Below, one piece after another: positions 52,944 through 62,085 of a stretch of 64,000 bases of DNA (position 1 is the stretch's first letter; every line of letters begins with the position of its first letter). Below the pieces are notes generated by a model that had not been told where the DNA came from, made no database searches, and saw only the letters and a list, made by a program, of their open reading frames with translations. The translations under genes and the position numbers were made by a program. Origin of the DNA: Chloroflexi bacterium HGW-Chloroflexi-10 (lineage in GTDB: Bacteria > Chloroflexota > Anaerolineae > Anaerolineales > Anaerolineaceae). The DNA lies in contig PHBZ01000009.1 in the NCBI GenBank assembly GCA_002840755.1, positions 62,001 to 126,000 of the forward strand, written 5' to 3'.

Positions 52944-54153
52944 ACTTAACACCCTCCTTCAAGAGTTTCCAGGCAGATTGCCGCCACGTTTCAAATTGGA
53001 CAGCTAATCCCAAATTCGTTAAATAATCCATATCGACCGGAAGATCAACAGCTGCAACACCCTTATCCCTTTCAAACTCTGTCACCAGACTGTTGGCAAT
53101 ATGCACAGCTGCCAGTTCATATTGATAATCACCTACATAGAAACGCGGTTCGTGATGATATGCGGTAGCGATCATCACGACTTCATCTAAACCCCAAATT
53201 CCAAACAAGTACGCACCAATATCGGAATGAGATGCGCCAAAAACATCTTTTTCCAAGATATGTAATGGGATCCCTTCACTGCGCGATTTCTCCAAAACCC
53301 TTTGATATGGACCGGACATATTTTGTGCCAGAATCAATTTTCCCAGGTCGTGCAGTAATCCAAGAATAAAACCAGCCTCGCGGCGTTTTGGGGGCATGTT
53401 CAAATCTTTCAAGATCATTTTGGTCACCGCGCCTACCCGTAACACATGCTCCCAGAGTGTATCCAACTGCATTTCCGCTAATAGCGTTTCATTAAACTGG
53501 GAAAAAATATGCAGTGAAAGTGCCAGATCACGCACCGTTTCCAATCCCAACATCGTAGTAGCCTGCACAGGATCAACCACCCGAGTGGGTATACCAAAAA
53601 AAGATGAATTCACCAATTGCAGCACCCGCGCTGTCATACTCATATCTCGGGAAACAATCTCTCCTACCCTACGGCTAGATGCATTCGGGTTGTTTAATTC
53701 AGACACAATTTGATAATATAAATCCGGCAAACTGGGTAAGGTATGTAACTGCGATACCACTTTCTGCAAATCCGGAGCAGAAGCAAGGTGATGCTGAGTG
53801 ATCGCACGGCGCAGTGCGTTTTTCAAGAACGCATCATCACACGGTTTGGATAAAAATTGGTGAGCCAAACCAATCGTGCGCAGGCTGATCTCTCGGTCAG
53901 CGTATCCGGATAGAATAATGCGAACTGTGCCAGGGTATTTACGACTCACTTCTTCCAATAATTTTACGCCATCCATTGCCGGCATACGTAAATCGGTTAT
54001 AAGCACATCAATGGTGCTTTCCGAAAATATTTTAAGCGCTGCCGCACCCGAATCAGCAAAAAGCACATCACACTCATTACGCATGGAACGCAGCATCCGC
54101 CGCAATCCATTGAGAATATTTGCATCATCATCCACAAATAAAACGGCTGTCAT
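52936..54153 (-). CDS. Response regulator with HDOD domain
   Basis: Receiver with DDD pocket, phospho-Asp in VLITDLRMPAMDG, Lys in FLSKPC, followed by HDOD (LHTLPSLPDLYYQIVSELNNPNASSRRVGEIVSRDMSMTARVLQLVNSSFFG, then GLLHDLGKLILAQNM, GASHSDIGAYLFGIWGL and AYHHEPRFY). Length 405 residues. The gene overlaps the kinase by four bases and is followed by a second receiver protein, so one kinase may feed two regulators. Confidence 0.88.
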   Translation of the reverse strand: MTAVLFVDDDANILNGLRRMLRSMRNECDVLFADSGAAALKIFSESTIDVLITDLRMPAMDGVKLLEEVSRKYPGTVRIILSGYADREISLRTIGLAHQFLSKPCDDAFLKNALRRAITQHHLASAPDLQKVVSQLHTLPSLPDLYYQIVSELNNPNASSRRVGEIVSRDMSMTARVLQLVNSSFFGIPTRVVDPVQATTMLGLETVRDLALSLHIFSQFNETLLAEMQLDTLWEHVLRVGAVTKMILKDLNMPPKRREAGFILGLLHDLGKLILAQNMSGPYQRVLEKSRSEGIPLHILEKDVFGASHSDIGAYLFGIWGLDEVVMIATAYHHEPRFYVGDYQYELAAVHIANSLVTEFERDKGVAAVDLPVDMDYLTNLGLAVQFETWRQSAWKLLKEGVKYA

Positions 54154-56192
54154 AAGATATTCACCTGCAACGGTAAGCGGATAATAAACGTCGTTCCCTG
54201 ACCTTCTTCGCTTTCAAAACTCAGTTCACCATTATGTTTTTCAACAACCACATCATAGGCAATCGTCAAACCCTGACCGGTACCTCGGCCTACTTCTTTC
54301 GTGGTAAAAAAAGGATCAAAGACTTTGTTGCGAATGCGTTCCGGAATACCAGTGCCCGTATCCGCGACTTGAATTTCAACGAAATTACCAACGCGAAATG
54401 TTTTAACTTTAATCACACCTCTCTCAACTGGATTCTCGCTTTGTTTGGCAGAAATGGCATGGGCTGCATTGGTGATAAGATTCAGTATTACCTGATTGAA
54501 CTCACCTGGTAAAACGGGCACTAACGGTAAATCAGTTGCATATTCCCGCTGAACATCCGCCACATACTTCCATTCATTGCGTGCCACCGTCAGTGTGTTT
54601 TCAATGGCATGGTTTATATCGATTGGTGTTTTTTCGGTGGAACCGGGGTGTGAAAATTCTTTCATAGCTTTCACAATTGTCGAAACCCTTTCCACTCCTT
54701 CCAGAGATTGTTGGATCGCCAAAGGAATTTCTTCCAAAAGATAAGTAACATCGGTTTTTGCAAAAGCTTGTTCAACGGCTAAAGCCTCTTCTACTCCCAG
54801 CGTACCCTGTTTCGCCAGTTGCAATAAGGCAACAATAGATTCGTATGTAGTACGAATATCCGTAAAACTTTCCTGCAAAAAACGAATATTATCACCCAAA
54901 TATTGGGTAGGGGTATTTATTTCATGCGCAATACCTGCAGCCAACTGACCGATTGATTCCATTTTTTGCGCCTGTAATAACTGAGTCTCCAGATGTTTTC
55001 TTTCGGTAATATCTGCGCCCAGAATCAAGCAACCCAAATAGATATGATCAGTTTCATCCAACATGGGATTAAGCGTCAAACCTAAAAAGCCCTCTCCACC
55101 GGATGGTCGTTGAAACAACAGATCGTCCAGCCGGATTTGCTGTAATGCAAATTGACAGGTTTGAATGGCATCCAACACACGATTTTGATCCCAGGGAATA
55201 GGGCAGGTTTGTATGGTGCGTTGCACCATCGTTGCTGCTGACAAACCCAGTACATGCTCGGCGCGTTCATTCCAATGCAAGATCTGTCCCTGGACATCCA
55301 CACAAATCAAAATGGAGGTGATGGCTTTCATTAATTGCTTGTTTTGCGCAGCTGCTTCCCGCAAGGCTCTTTCATTTTGCTTACTATGGGTGATATCCTG
55401 CGTGGAAACCAAAACTTTTTCCCAGCTATTTTGGTAAGCATCCGGAATAGAGAATTGCACTCGCATATCCAATTTTCGCCCATCCAGGTTAACCCGGCTG
55501 GTCTCGCCATCAAACCAGTTCTCACCTCGCACCAGAGCCAGCACCTCTTCCAAAAGCATCTCATTTGATTGATTCTGAAATACCTTTCCAAGAGGACCAA
55601 TCAATGAATCCCGATCCTTACCGCCATTCAGTTCAATCCCATTGCGATTAACATCTAAAATTCTTACCAATTCGTAAAATTTGTTCAATGCCTGCGGATT
55701 GTTACGAAAATAGGATTCCAGATCGGATACGCCCTGCTCCCGCAAATCTCCCAGATACTTTCGAAAGGACGAAAAATCCTCTTCCCATAATGATACCGGA
55801 ACGTTATCAAACAAAAATCGATAACGCGCTTCTTCACGTTCCACAAAGCTCTGATTTAAAAAATGTTCATGAACACTCAAATTGATTAAAAACAAATATT
55901 TTTGGCTCAATCCACACCCATCCGGTAAATTTGCCCAAATAGGTTTCCAAAACTTGGGATGATCGCCAGAAGAATCCTTCCAATAAGAATTCTCGGTATT
56001 GTTTGAATGAAGGAATGTCTCCTGAAATGAGCGCAGCTCTATCCCATTTTCATAATGTTCAATCCGAGCGGCCACCATTATTTCCGCAAGCGAATTAATA
56101 GGAAGCAATAACCCACTTTCCAACAATTGGAAAACAGCATAATCAACTGAATTTTCAGATAAAACATCATCTTTTATCATAAAGCGCATCAC
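54150..56192 (-). CDS. PAS sensor histidine kinase
   Basis: A soluble kinase of 680 residues. The N-terminal 110 residues are unrecognised. A variant PAS domain follows (YRFLFDNVPVSLWEEDF, residues about 120-260) that resembles the one in the HD-GYP protein at 57548. A second PAS (AITSILICVDVQGQILHWNERAEHVLGLS) precedes the intact kinase core: VAHEINTP-type phospho-His motif (IAHEINTPTQYL), N-box ILNLITNAAHAI, G1 DTGTGI, FDPFFTTKEVGRGTGQGL. The start codon at 56192 is GTG, with ATGs three and 15 bases later; no clear ribosome site. It heads the operon with the two REC proteins. Confidence 0.9.
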   Translation of the reverse strand: MMRFMIKDDVLSENSVDYAVFQLLESGLLLPINSLAEIMVAARIEHYENGIELRSFQETFLHSNNTENSYWKDSSGDHPKFWKPIWANLPDGCGLSQKYLFLINLSVHEHFLNQSFVEREEARYRFLFDNVPVSLWEEDFSSFRKYLGDLREQGVSDLESYFRNNPQALNKFYELVRILDVNRNGIELNGGKDRDSLIGPLGKVFQNQSNEMLLEEVLALVRGENWFDGETSRVNLDGRKLDMRVQFSIPDAYQNSWEKVLVSTQDITHSKQNERALREAAAQNKQLMKAITSILICVDVQGQILHWNERAEHVLGLSAATMVQRTIQTCPIPWDQNRVLDAIQTCQFALQQIRLDDLLFQRPSGGEGFLGLTLNPMLDETDHIYLGCLILGADITERKHLETQLLQAQKMESIGQLAAGIAHEINTPTQYLGDNIRFLQESFTDIRTTYESIVALLQLAKQGTLGVEEALAVEQAFAKTDVTYLLEEIPLAIQQSLEGVERVSTIVKAMKEFSHPGSTEKTPIDINHAIENTLTVARNEWKYVADVQREYATDLPLVPVLPGEFNQVILNLITNAAHAISAKQSENPVERGVIKVKTFRVGNFVEIQVADTGTGIPERIRNKVFDPFFTTKEVGRGTGQGLTIAYDVVVEKHNGELSFESEEGQGTTFIIRLPLQVNIL

Positions 56193-56433
56193 TTATCAAT
56201 TAATATCAGGGCAATCACTAACCCAATGATCATAGTCCGAATTTAGAACACTCAAAATTATCCAGGGTAAGTAAAAACAATTTAATACTGTGACCCTGGT
56301 TCTATTTTAGAACACCAGGATCAACAAACCGTAAAACCAGCATAAAAATGTCGCTAAAATTACCTAAATATTTCCACCCTGTCAGAAAAAACGCTTATTT
56401 CAGTGACAAACCAATAAATTTGGCTTTAATTGC

Positions 56434-56458
56434 GGAACGCCCCAAGTTGGGGCGTTCC
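56434..56458. terminator. GC-rich hairpin after the ribbon-helix-helix pair
   Basis: A 10-bp stem (GGAACGCCCC / GGGGCGTTCC) with a 5-base loop. The minus strand lacks a T run behind it, so it is a weak intrinsic terminator for the 115-residue gene, but its position suits one. Confidence 0.5.
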
Positions 56459-56481
56459 TTTGGATGCGACAAGGATATAGA

Positions 56482-56817
56482 CTATTCTGGCTGTTTTCCA
56501 GCGAAGGGAGTTCCTAATTGTTGGCGCAATAATTGAATCTCCGCATTGGTTTTTTCAATTTGTGCATATAAGTCACGCTTGGCATTAGTGCCTTCACGAA
56601 TTAAGAAACGTACTGCCTGACTGCGGTTTTCCACAACTCCGGCACTAACCAATTGATCCATACTCTTACGATCTTCGTTTTCCAGGGAAACCACAGACAA
56701 TTTGGATAACTCACTGGCTGTCTGGTCGATCGCTTTACCTAATGATTCCAGTAATTTCAGCGATTCACGTTTGATCTGCTCCCACGAAGTGGATTGGGGT
56801 TTATTTTCTGTACTCAT
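56482..56817 (-). CDS. Ribbon-helix-helix-like small protein with C-terminal coiled coil
   Basis: The ATG at 56817 follows GGAGAGAAC; the frame could extend 12 bases further. Residues about 40-82 (LSVVSLENEDRKSMDQLVSAGVVENRSQAVRFLIREGT) fit a strand followed by two helices, the ribbon-helix-helix layout. A helix of about 25 residues precedes it, and the C-terminal helix (AQIEKTNAEIQLLRQQL) is a coiled coil. It is a paralogue of the upstream gene, 20 bases away. Probable DNA-binding dimer, possibly a heterodimer with its neighbour. Confidence 0.65.
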   Translation of the reverse strand: MSTENKPQSTSWEQIKRESLKLLESLGKAIDQTASELSKLSVVSLENEDRKSMDQLVSAGVVENRSQAVRFLIREGTNAKRDLYAQIEKTNAEIQLLRQQLGTPFAGKQPE

Positions 56818-56837
56818 GGTTCTCTCCAAATAATTGA

Positions 56838-57251
56838 TTAATCTTGATTGAAATTGGAAACTTTTACGGTTTCCTTTAATTTATCTCGTAAAGCGGTAAT
56901 CTGTTGGGTAACTGCACTAATTTTTTCAAACATCTCGCGGTTGGCCTGAATGCCTTCATTAATTAACAATGCTGCAGCTTCAGAGCGGCTTTTAACAACT
57001 TCTGCTTCCACTAGCATATCCAGATGCCCCAATGCTTCATCATTAACCCTTACCATAACAACATTGCCCCGTCCTTGTAACGCATCACCCAATGCCTGTC
57101 CAATATTTTCGACCTGTTTCCATGCGCTTTTGATATTTGTTTCAGCAGTTTTTGGGGTGGTGTTTGCTTTGGAATCCTGAGTTTCGGAGCCGGATGGATG
57201 GACAGCATCCTCTGCTTCCGGAATATTCGTTTGATTGATTTCTTCGTTCAT
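56838..57251 (-). CDS. Ribbon-helix-helix-like small protein, first of a tandem pair
   Basis: The ATG at 57251 follows AGAGGA at seven bases; a TTG lies one codon earlier. Residues about 65-110 (VVMVRVNDEALGHLDMLVEAEVVKSRSEAAALLINEGIQANREMF) are the ribbon-helix-helix layout, with a clean amphipathic strand and two helices. The first 50 residues are acidic and probably disordered; the last 35 form a coiled coil. The gene has a strong promoter with palindromes around the start site, which suits self-repression. Confidence 0.68.
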   Translation of the reverse strand: MNEEINQTNIPEAEDAVHPSGSETQDSKANTTPKTAETNIKSAWKQVENIGQALGDALQGRGNVVMVRVNDEALGHLDMLVEAEVVKSRSEAAALLINEGIQANREMFEKISAVTQQITALRDKLKETVKVSNFNQD

Positions 57252-57282
57252 CAATAGATCCTCTTTCTGTTTCGTAATTATT

Positions 57283-57302
57283 TGTAATTGAATTACATGT
57301 AA
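57283..57302 (-). promoter_or_regulatory. Overlapping palindromes at the RHH promoter start site (candidate operator)
   Basis: TGTAATT-G-AATTACA (57283-57297) and TTACATGTAA (57293-57302) overlap, next to the predicted start of transcription (about 57297). GTAATT units recur beside them (57274, 57284). Repeated half-sites are typical for ribbon-helix-helix repressors. Confidence 0.55.
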
Positions 57303-57303
57303 T

Positions 57304-57332
57304 AATATATCAGGTAACTATTGGTTTGTCAA
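57304..57332 (-). promoter_or_regulatory. Sigma-70-type promoter of the ribbon-helix-helix pair
   Basis: On the minus strand TTGACA (57327-57332), 17 bases, TATATT (57304-57309): perfect -35 and five of six at -10 with ideal spacing. The best sigma-70 promoter in the window. Confidence 0.8.
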
Positions 57333-57386
57333 TACCTTTTGTTACACGAATATATTGTTAATCATCAGGCCACTGTTTGATTCCAA

Positions 57387-57408
57387 AAGAGAATTTTGTA
57401 ATTCTCTT
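57387..57408. repeat. Perfect inverted repeat upstream of the HD-GYP gene
   Basis: AAGAGAATT (57387-57395) and AATTCTCTT (57400-57408) with a 4-base loop. It lies 140 bases before the HD-GYP start and may be an operator or mRNA hairpin. Confidence 0.4.
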
Positions 57409-57547
57409 GTCCTATTGGGGAAGATTTACTACAATAAATTCAAAGGGTCTTCTCAATTTAGCGTGGCGAACCAGTAATTAGGGTTATACTGCTCCAAATC
57501 CCAAGGTCTTTTTTTCCAAGAAAATCCATTTGCAACTTATTCTCAGT

Positions 57548-59920
57548 ATGAAATTCCTCCAATCGTTAAAATCCTTCCTATTCAAAAGACCCATCGCTTT
57601 AGCCACGCGGCTAACAGTCTGGTTTCTTTTATTTTCAGTCATCCCCCTGTTTGCGGCATTGGGTTATATCCGCACTAATATGGTCACCGAAATGAAGGCA
57701 ATGCAATTGGATTTGCAGCAAAAACATGCAAAAGAACTTGCGCTTGCACTGAGCCAGTTGCCAACCGAATCCAACTTCCAGGAGCTTTTATTAGTCTCCA
57801 GTTCTCCCAGTATTGCTTATTTTCTGATTGATTTACAGGGTGATATCACCTACCATTCCAATGTGCATCTGGTCAACCGGACTATCGACCAGGTATATGG
57901 TGCTGAACTGTTGATAATCATCAAAGAACAAATTAATGGTTCTTATTGGGATGCAAGAAAAGGTATCCTGTACTCTTTCACACCTGTTCCTACCTTCGGT
58001 CAAATTATCGTTTCCGCTAACTCGGACCCACTACTTTTTTCTGCAGCCAGAAAATTTGAAACAAACTCTCTCATGCAATTAGGATTAAGTCTGGCATTCA
58101 TGTCTTTGTTAGCTGGTTTTATCATCTGGTTTGTTGTTGGACTCCCTGTGCGCACATTAACCACCGCTGCCAGGCAAATTGCCGATGGTCAGTTGAATAC
58201 CATCGTTAAAACCGAAGGAATGAGTGATGAATTATTTATTTTGGGCACCACATTCAATCAAATGTCTAACCGGATTGAAGAACTGGTTGGTGGTCTTGAG
58301 AACAACCTTTACAATTTATCCATCACTCAAAATGAACTCAAAAAAAGCGAAAATCGTTACCATTCCATTTTCGAAACCGCATCCGTTGCTTTAATGGAAG
58401 AAGATTTTACAGGTGCAATGGATATTCTGGATGACCTGAAAAAGAGCGGAGTTACCAATATCCGTACTTTCCTCAACGAAAACCCAGATATGGTGAAGAA
58501 ATTAATCTCATCAGTCTTGATTCTTGATGTAAATCAAATGGCAGCCAATTTTTTTGGTGCGTCTCATAAGCAGGATATTCTGGGCTCCATGGAAAAAATC
58601 TATACTCCGGAAATGTTGCCTATATTTAAAGAAGAATTGATCACTCTATTCAGGGGTAATTTCTCCTTTGAATCAGAAATCACTCTGCAAAACCTGGCGG
58701 AAAAAAGGTTACAGGCACTAATGCGTATGCATATTCCCAATAGCGATCATCGCCCGATCATAGCGCTCATGAGTATGATGGATATCACCGAACAAAAGCG
58801 AAATTCGCTGCGCATTCAAGAACAAGTAGAGCATCTCTCTGCTTTACGCCAGATCGATATGGCTATAGCCTCTCACCTGGACCTACGCAGCACATTAAAC
58901 ATCTTACTAACGCAGATCCGCCGTCAACTCAAGGTAGATGCCGTCAATATTCTGCAATTTAACCCACAACTTAACTCACTTCAATATGTTACCAGTATTG
59001 GATTTCTCACCGGAGCATTGCAAAACACCCGCCTGCGCATTGGTGAAGGTTTTGCCGGGCGCGCCGCACTGGAACGCGGCCCACTTTATATTCGTGACCT
59101 GAACGATAAAACCAATCCCTTTCGCAATGTGCATAATTTTCCACAAGAAAACTTCATCGCATATTACGGAATACCCATGATCGCAAAAGGTGAAATTAAA
59201 GGCGTGCTAGAAATCTTTCATCGTTCAGCGTTAAACATCACCGCCGAATGGGAAGAATTTATTAAAGATCTTACCACCCAGGGCGCCATGGCAATTGAAA
59301 CTGCCACTTTATGGGAAGAGCAAAACCGAATCAATGAAGAATTGCGCGCCGCCTACGACAATACCTTGAATGGTTGGGCAAGGACCCTGGAAATCTTCGA
59401 TTTCGAAACCCATGGTCATTCCGAACGAGTGATCGACCTGACTGTGCGTCTGGCGCAAAAAATGAAAGTAAGAAATGAAGAACTTATCCATATTCGCCGT
59501 GGTGTTCTTCTGCATGATATTGGCAAAATTGGTGTGGGATTATCTATTGTAAATAAATCCGGACCACTGAATGAAGAAGAATGGAACAAAATGCGCGAAC
59601 ACCCCAATTTTGCGCGCCGCATTCTGGAGCCAATTGCCTTTTTGCGCCCCTGCACCGATATTCCTTATTATCACCATGAATGGTGGGACGGCAGTGGTTA
59701 CCCCAACAATCTCAGTGGTGAACAAATCCCACTGGCTGCCAGGGTTTTCGCCATCATCGATGTGTGGGATGCACTAAACCATAAGCGTCCATACCGAGAT
59801 GCCTGGGAACCGGAAAAAGTGCTTTCTTATATTCAGGGACTCTCTGGAAAAAAATTTGACCCTAAAATCGTCGCGGCATTCTTTGAACTGCTCGAAGAAG
59901 ATTCTGATTCCTTCTCATAA
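57548..59920 (+). CDS. Membrane HAMP-PAS-GAF-HD-GYP protein (c-di-GMP phosphodiesterase)
   Basis: The ATG at 57548 is taken; a TTG at 57530 is in frame and neither has a strong ribosome site. Two helices (about residues 16-38 and 175-195) surround an external sensor. HAMP (VRTLTTAARQIADGQLNTIVKTEG), a variant PAS (YHSIFETASVALMEEDF), a GAF domain (about residues 420-580) and HD-GYP follow. The catalytic residues are intact: LLHDIGKIGVG, REHPNFARRIL and HHEWWDGSGYPNNLSGEQIP. It should degrade c-di-GMP and could influence motility through the PilZ protein at 37550. Confidence 0.9.
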   Translation: MKFLQSLKSFLFKRPIALATRLTVWFLLFSVIPLFAALGYIRTNMVTEMKAMQLDLQQKHAKELALALSQLPTESNFQELLLVSSSPSIAYFLIDLQGDITYHSNVHLVNRTIDQVYGAELLIIIKEQINGSYWDARKGILYSFTPVPTFGQIIVSANSDPLLFSAARKFETNSLMQLGLSLAFMSLLAGFIIWFVVGLPVRTLTTAARQIADGQLNTIVKTEGMSDELFILGTTFNQMSNRIEELVGGLENNLYNLSITQNELKKSENRYHSIFETASVALMEEDFTGAMDILDDLKKSGVTNIRTFLNENPDMVKKLISSVLILDVNQMAANFFGASHKQDILGSMEKIYTPEMLPIFKEELITLFRGNFSFESEITLQNLAEKRLQALMRMHIPNSDHRPIIALMSMMDITEQKRNSLRIQEQVEHLSALRQIDMAIASHLDLRSTLNILLTQIRRQLKVDAVNILQFNPQLNSLQYVTSIGFLTGALQNTRLRIGEGFAGRAALERGPLYIRDLNDKTNPFRNVHNFPQENFIAYYGIPMIAKGEIKGVLEIFHRSALNITAEWEEFIKDLTTQGAMAIETATLWEEQNRINEELRAAYDNTLNGWARTLEIFDFETHGHSERVIDLTVRLAQKMKVRNEELIHIRRGVLLHDIGKIGVGLSIVNKSGPLNEEEWNKMREHPNFARRILEPIAFLRPCTDIPYYHHEWWDGSGYPNNLSGEQIPLAARVFAIIDVWDALNHKRPYRDAWEPEKVLSYIQGLSGKKFDPKIVAAFFELLEEDSDSFS

Positions 59921-59969
59921 AAATCCTGTTACTTACCTTATCCTCCCGTATTTTAATCAATATTAAAAA

Positions 59970-60713
59970 CTATTGCTGCGGTTTGGCAAAGGTATAACGG
60001 ATTACATTTTTTGTGCAACCATCCACACAATGCCCACACAGAATGCAATCCATATGCTCCATGTTTTCCAATTTGACCATTGTATGCACATCCAGACTCA
60101 TTGGGCAGTTACGCGTACAAACCTCACAATCTGTACACACCTGCGAATCAGCCCACAGGCGTAATGCAGGTGAGCGTAATACATTGCTCAGCTTGCGACC
60201 CAGGATCATGAATGGTGCCATCCAACACACGGTATGGCAAAAACCACGTTTTCCAACCGTAAGGGATAGCACCACGATAGATATCAATACGGAATAATAA
60301 ATGATATACTGCTGCGGATGGGTAACCGAAACAAACTCCTCCGTCAGAAAGAGCGGATCTACCCTTTGGTAACCACCAGCTGCCAGCACAAAAGCCGTAA
60401 TCACACCCAGCCATATTACCCAAACGCCCCATTTGATCCAGCGCGGCTTACGCCCCACTGTTTTGGGTTGTGCTATGGCACACATTTCACCAATCCCGGC
60501 AGCCGGGCAAACCCAGGCACACCAGCCTCGTCCCAACGCCAACGCTGAAAGGAACAAACCGCCAAACAGCAGCATACTTCCATTGACCACTCCTTCCGAG
60601 GCCCCCATGATGATGACATATGGAGAAAGGTAATTGAGCAATGCCGGGAACAGCAGCATCGTTGACATCAATATGATCCAGCGGATTCTTTGCCTCTTGC
60701 TGCGAATTTTCAT
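59970..60713 (-). CDS. NapH/NosR-like membrane ferredoxin protein
   Basis: Membrane protein with about five helices and four iron-sulfur-type clusters of cysteines: GRGWCAWVCPAAG, KRGFCHTVCWMAP, CTDCEVCTRNCPM and CILCGHCVDGCTKN. The two last are classical 4Fe-4S ferredoxin motifs at the C-terminus. Related proteins (NapH, NosR, YccM) move electrons from quinols to periplasmic or cytoplasmic reductases. No partner enzyme is next to it; the superoxide reductase gene upstream is a possible electron acceptor only by position. The ATG follows GGAGG. Confidence 0.85.
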   Translation of the reverse strand: MKIRSKRQRIRWIILMSTMLLFPALLNYLSPYVIIMGASEGVVNGSMLLFGGLFLSALALGRGWCAWVCPAAGIGEMCAIAQPKTVGRKPRWIKWGVWVIWLGVITAFVLAAGGYQRVDPLFLTEEFVSVTHPQQYIIYYSVLISIVVLSLTVGKRGFCHTVCWMAPFMILGRKLSNVLRSPALRLWADSQVCTDCEVCTRNCPMSLDVHTMVKLENMEHMDCILCGHCVDGCTKNVIRYTFAKPQQ

Positions 60714-60772
60714 CTAAAACAACCTCCATTTTTAAGTTCCTCTTGATCATAGCATTACCCGTAACATTTGCC

Positions 60773-60790
60773 ATCCAACTTTGGTTGGAT
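60773..60790. repeat. Small hairpin upstream of the ferredoxin protein gene
   Basis: ATCCAAC / GTTGGAT with a 4-base loop, between the terminator of the superoxide reductase and the next gene. It may be an operator or an mRNA structure. Confidence 0.35.
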
Positions 60791-60797
60791 TAAAAAA

Positions 60798-60817
60798 GCT
60801 GCCCCAAAAAGGGCAGC
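60798..60817 (-). terminator. Terminator of the superoxide reductase gene
   Basis: GCTGCCC / GGGCAGC, 7 bp with a 6-base loop, followed on the minus strand by TTTTTT. A textbook intrinsic terminator. Confidence 0.9.
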
Positions 60818-60849
60818 CTCTCCTAAGGATACAAACAGGATGCGAAAGA

Positions 60850-61245
60850 CTATCCTTTCCACAATCCGTGGATATTACAGAACGCCAGCACTTCCACTAC
60901 ATTCTCATCCGTGGCAAAGAAAGTTTGCGGCGTCTCTTCGGGCTTTAAGAACTTGCGGTACACTGCGGTAGTGGTGCGCAATTCAATGAAGGAAATCCAA
61001 TGTTTCTCTAGCATCGGATGGGGTACATCGCCCACCTTCACCAGGTAGCCGCCATCCATTTTTTCCAGAACCGGTACATGCTTTTCTTTTCCCTGATCTG
61101 CCGTTTTGGCTTCCAGCAGAACCATGGGTACATCACAGCATAATGGAGTTGTTACACAGGTATCACAATTGGCAATAAACTCCACCATACAATCACATTT
61201 CTGATCCCCTGTACAACCGCAAACATAAATCTGTCCTTGTTTCAT
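60850..61245 (-). CDS. Superoxide reductase (desulfoferrodoxin-type) with extra cysteines
   Basis: The ATG at 61245 follows AAAGGAG. The catalytic Fe site is clear: EKHVPVLEKMDGGYLVKVGDVPHPMLEKHWISFIEL and the closing CNIHGLWK supply the four His and one Cys. The enzyme reduces superoxide to peroxide without producing oxygen, typical of anaerobes. The N-terminal domain replaces the usual four-Cys desulforedoxin site with eight cysteines (Cys 9, 11, 17, 19, 27, 30, 36, 37), of which 9, 36 and 37 fall where the normal ones would. An additional or different metal site is possible. Confidence 0.88.
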   Translation of the reverse strand: MKQGQIYVCGCTGDQKCDCMVEFIANCDTCVTTPLCCDVPMVLLEAKTADQGKEKHVPVLEKMDGGYLVKVGDVPHPMLEKHWISFIELRTTTAVYRKFLKPEETPQTFFATDENVVEVLAFCNIHGLWKG

Positions 61246-61373
61246 TTTCACTCCTTTAAAAATCAATCCCTCCTAATGGGATTTAGTGTTATTTTATGGA
61301 CAATGCCGCAAGAATGTCAAGCGAAAGGGACAGGTAAATTGAATTAGGATTCAGATTTTAGTTTTATTACGGA

Positions 61374-62063
61374 TTATATTTTCAATTTCTCAACCGGCAG
61401 CATGGCTCCGTGGCTGGGGTAAAGTCGTTTTCCGCCGGCTGCCCGGATTTTTTGCCAGCTTTCTTTTACCAGTTTTTCATCCTGAATTAGAATCGGCCGG
61501 TAACGACTGCCCAGTAACTGGAACAACGGCGAATTAAATACGATATCACCACAGATTACATCGCCATCATCAAACACCATAGTTAATGAATTATTGGTAT
61601 GTCCGGGCGTAAACAAAAGCTGCGCTGGAATACCCAACCCCCGCAGCAGATCTGATGGTGTTTCATCGACAATCAAATCTCCCTCACGTATGATCAAAGC
61701 AGGGAAACGGTCCGAAGCAGTAGAAAGCCTCCTGAGCAAACCCATCATTCCCCTCATTCCTACTGAAACCGGCTGAGCGCCATCCAAACCGCCATCGCCG
61801 GCAGCAATAAAAGGCACCAGGTTCTTATGCACAATCAAACGTGCACCACTAGCCTCACGGATTTCGGCCGAGCTACCACAATGATCGATATGATTATGGG
61901 TCAATAGTAAATAGCGCACGTCTGTCATACCAATTCCCAAAGTCGATAACCTTCGTTTAATCACCGATAAACTGCCTGGATAACCGCTATCCACCAACAG
62001 GTAACCACCCGTACAGGGAACAACAAATACCTGGACAATACCCATTTTAATAGAATGAATCAC
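61374..62063 (-). CDS. Metallo-beta-lactamase-fold hydrolase
   Basis: The MBL motif is THNHIDHCG (HxHxDH) at about residue 58; the later zinc ligands are in FTPGHTNNS and SHGA near the end. The start chosen is GTG at 62063, nine bases behind GGAAGG; TTG at 62072 and an ATG at 62045 are also in frame. Soluble. Substrate unknown; the layout resembles the glyoxalase II / quorum-lactonase type. It runs 13 bases behind azlD. Confidence 0.75.
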   Translation of the reverse strand: MIHSIKMGIVQVFVVPCTGGYLLVDSGYPGSLSVIKRRLSTLGIGMTDVRYLLLTHNHIDHCGSSAEIREASGARLIVHKNLVPFIAAGDGGLDGAQPVSVGMRGMMGLLRRLSTASDRFPALIIREGDLIVDETPSDLLRGLGIPAQLLFTPGHTNNSLTMVFDDGDVICGDIVFNSPLFQLLGSRYRPILIQDEKLVKESWQKIRAAGGKRLYPSHGAMLPVEKLKI

Positions 62064-62085
62064 CGTGCCCAACCTTCCAAAAAAA

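Noticed and set aside
57301..57547. Toxin-antitoxin system with the ribbon-helix-helix proteins
   Set aside because: Neither neighbour is a toxin-like small protein; both small genes are of the same DNA-binding type.
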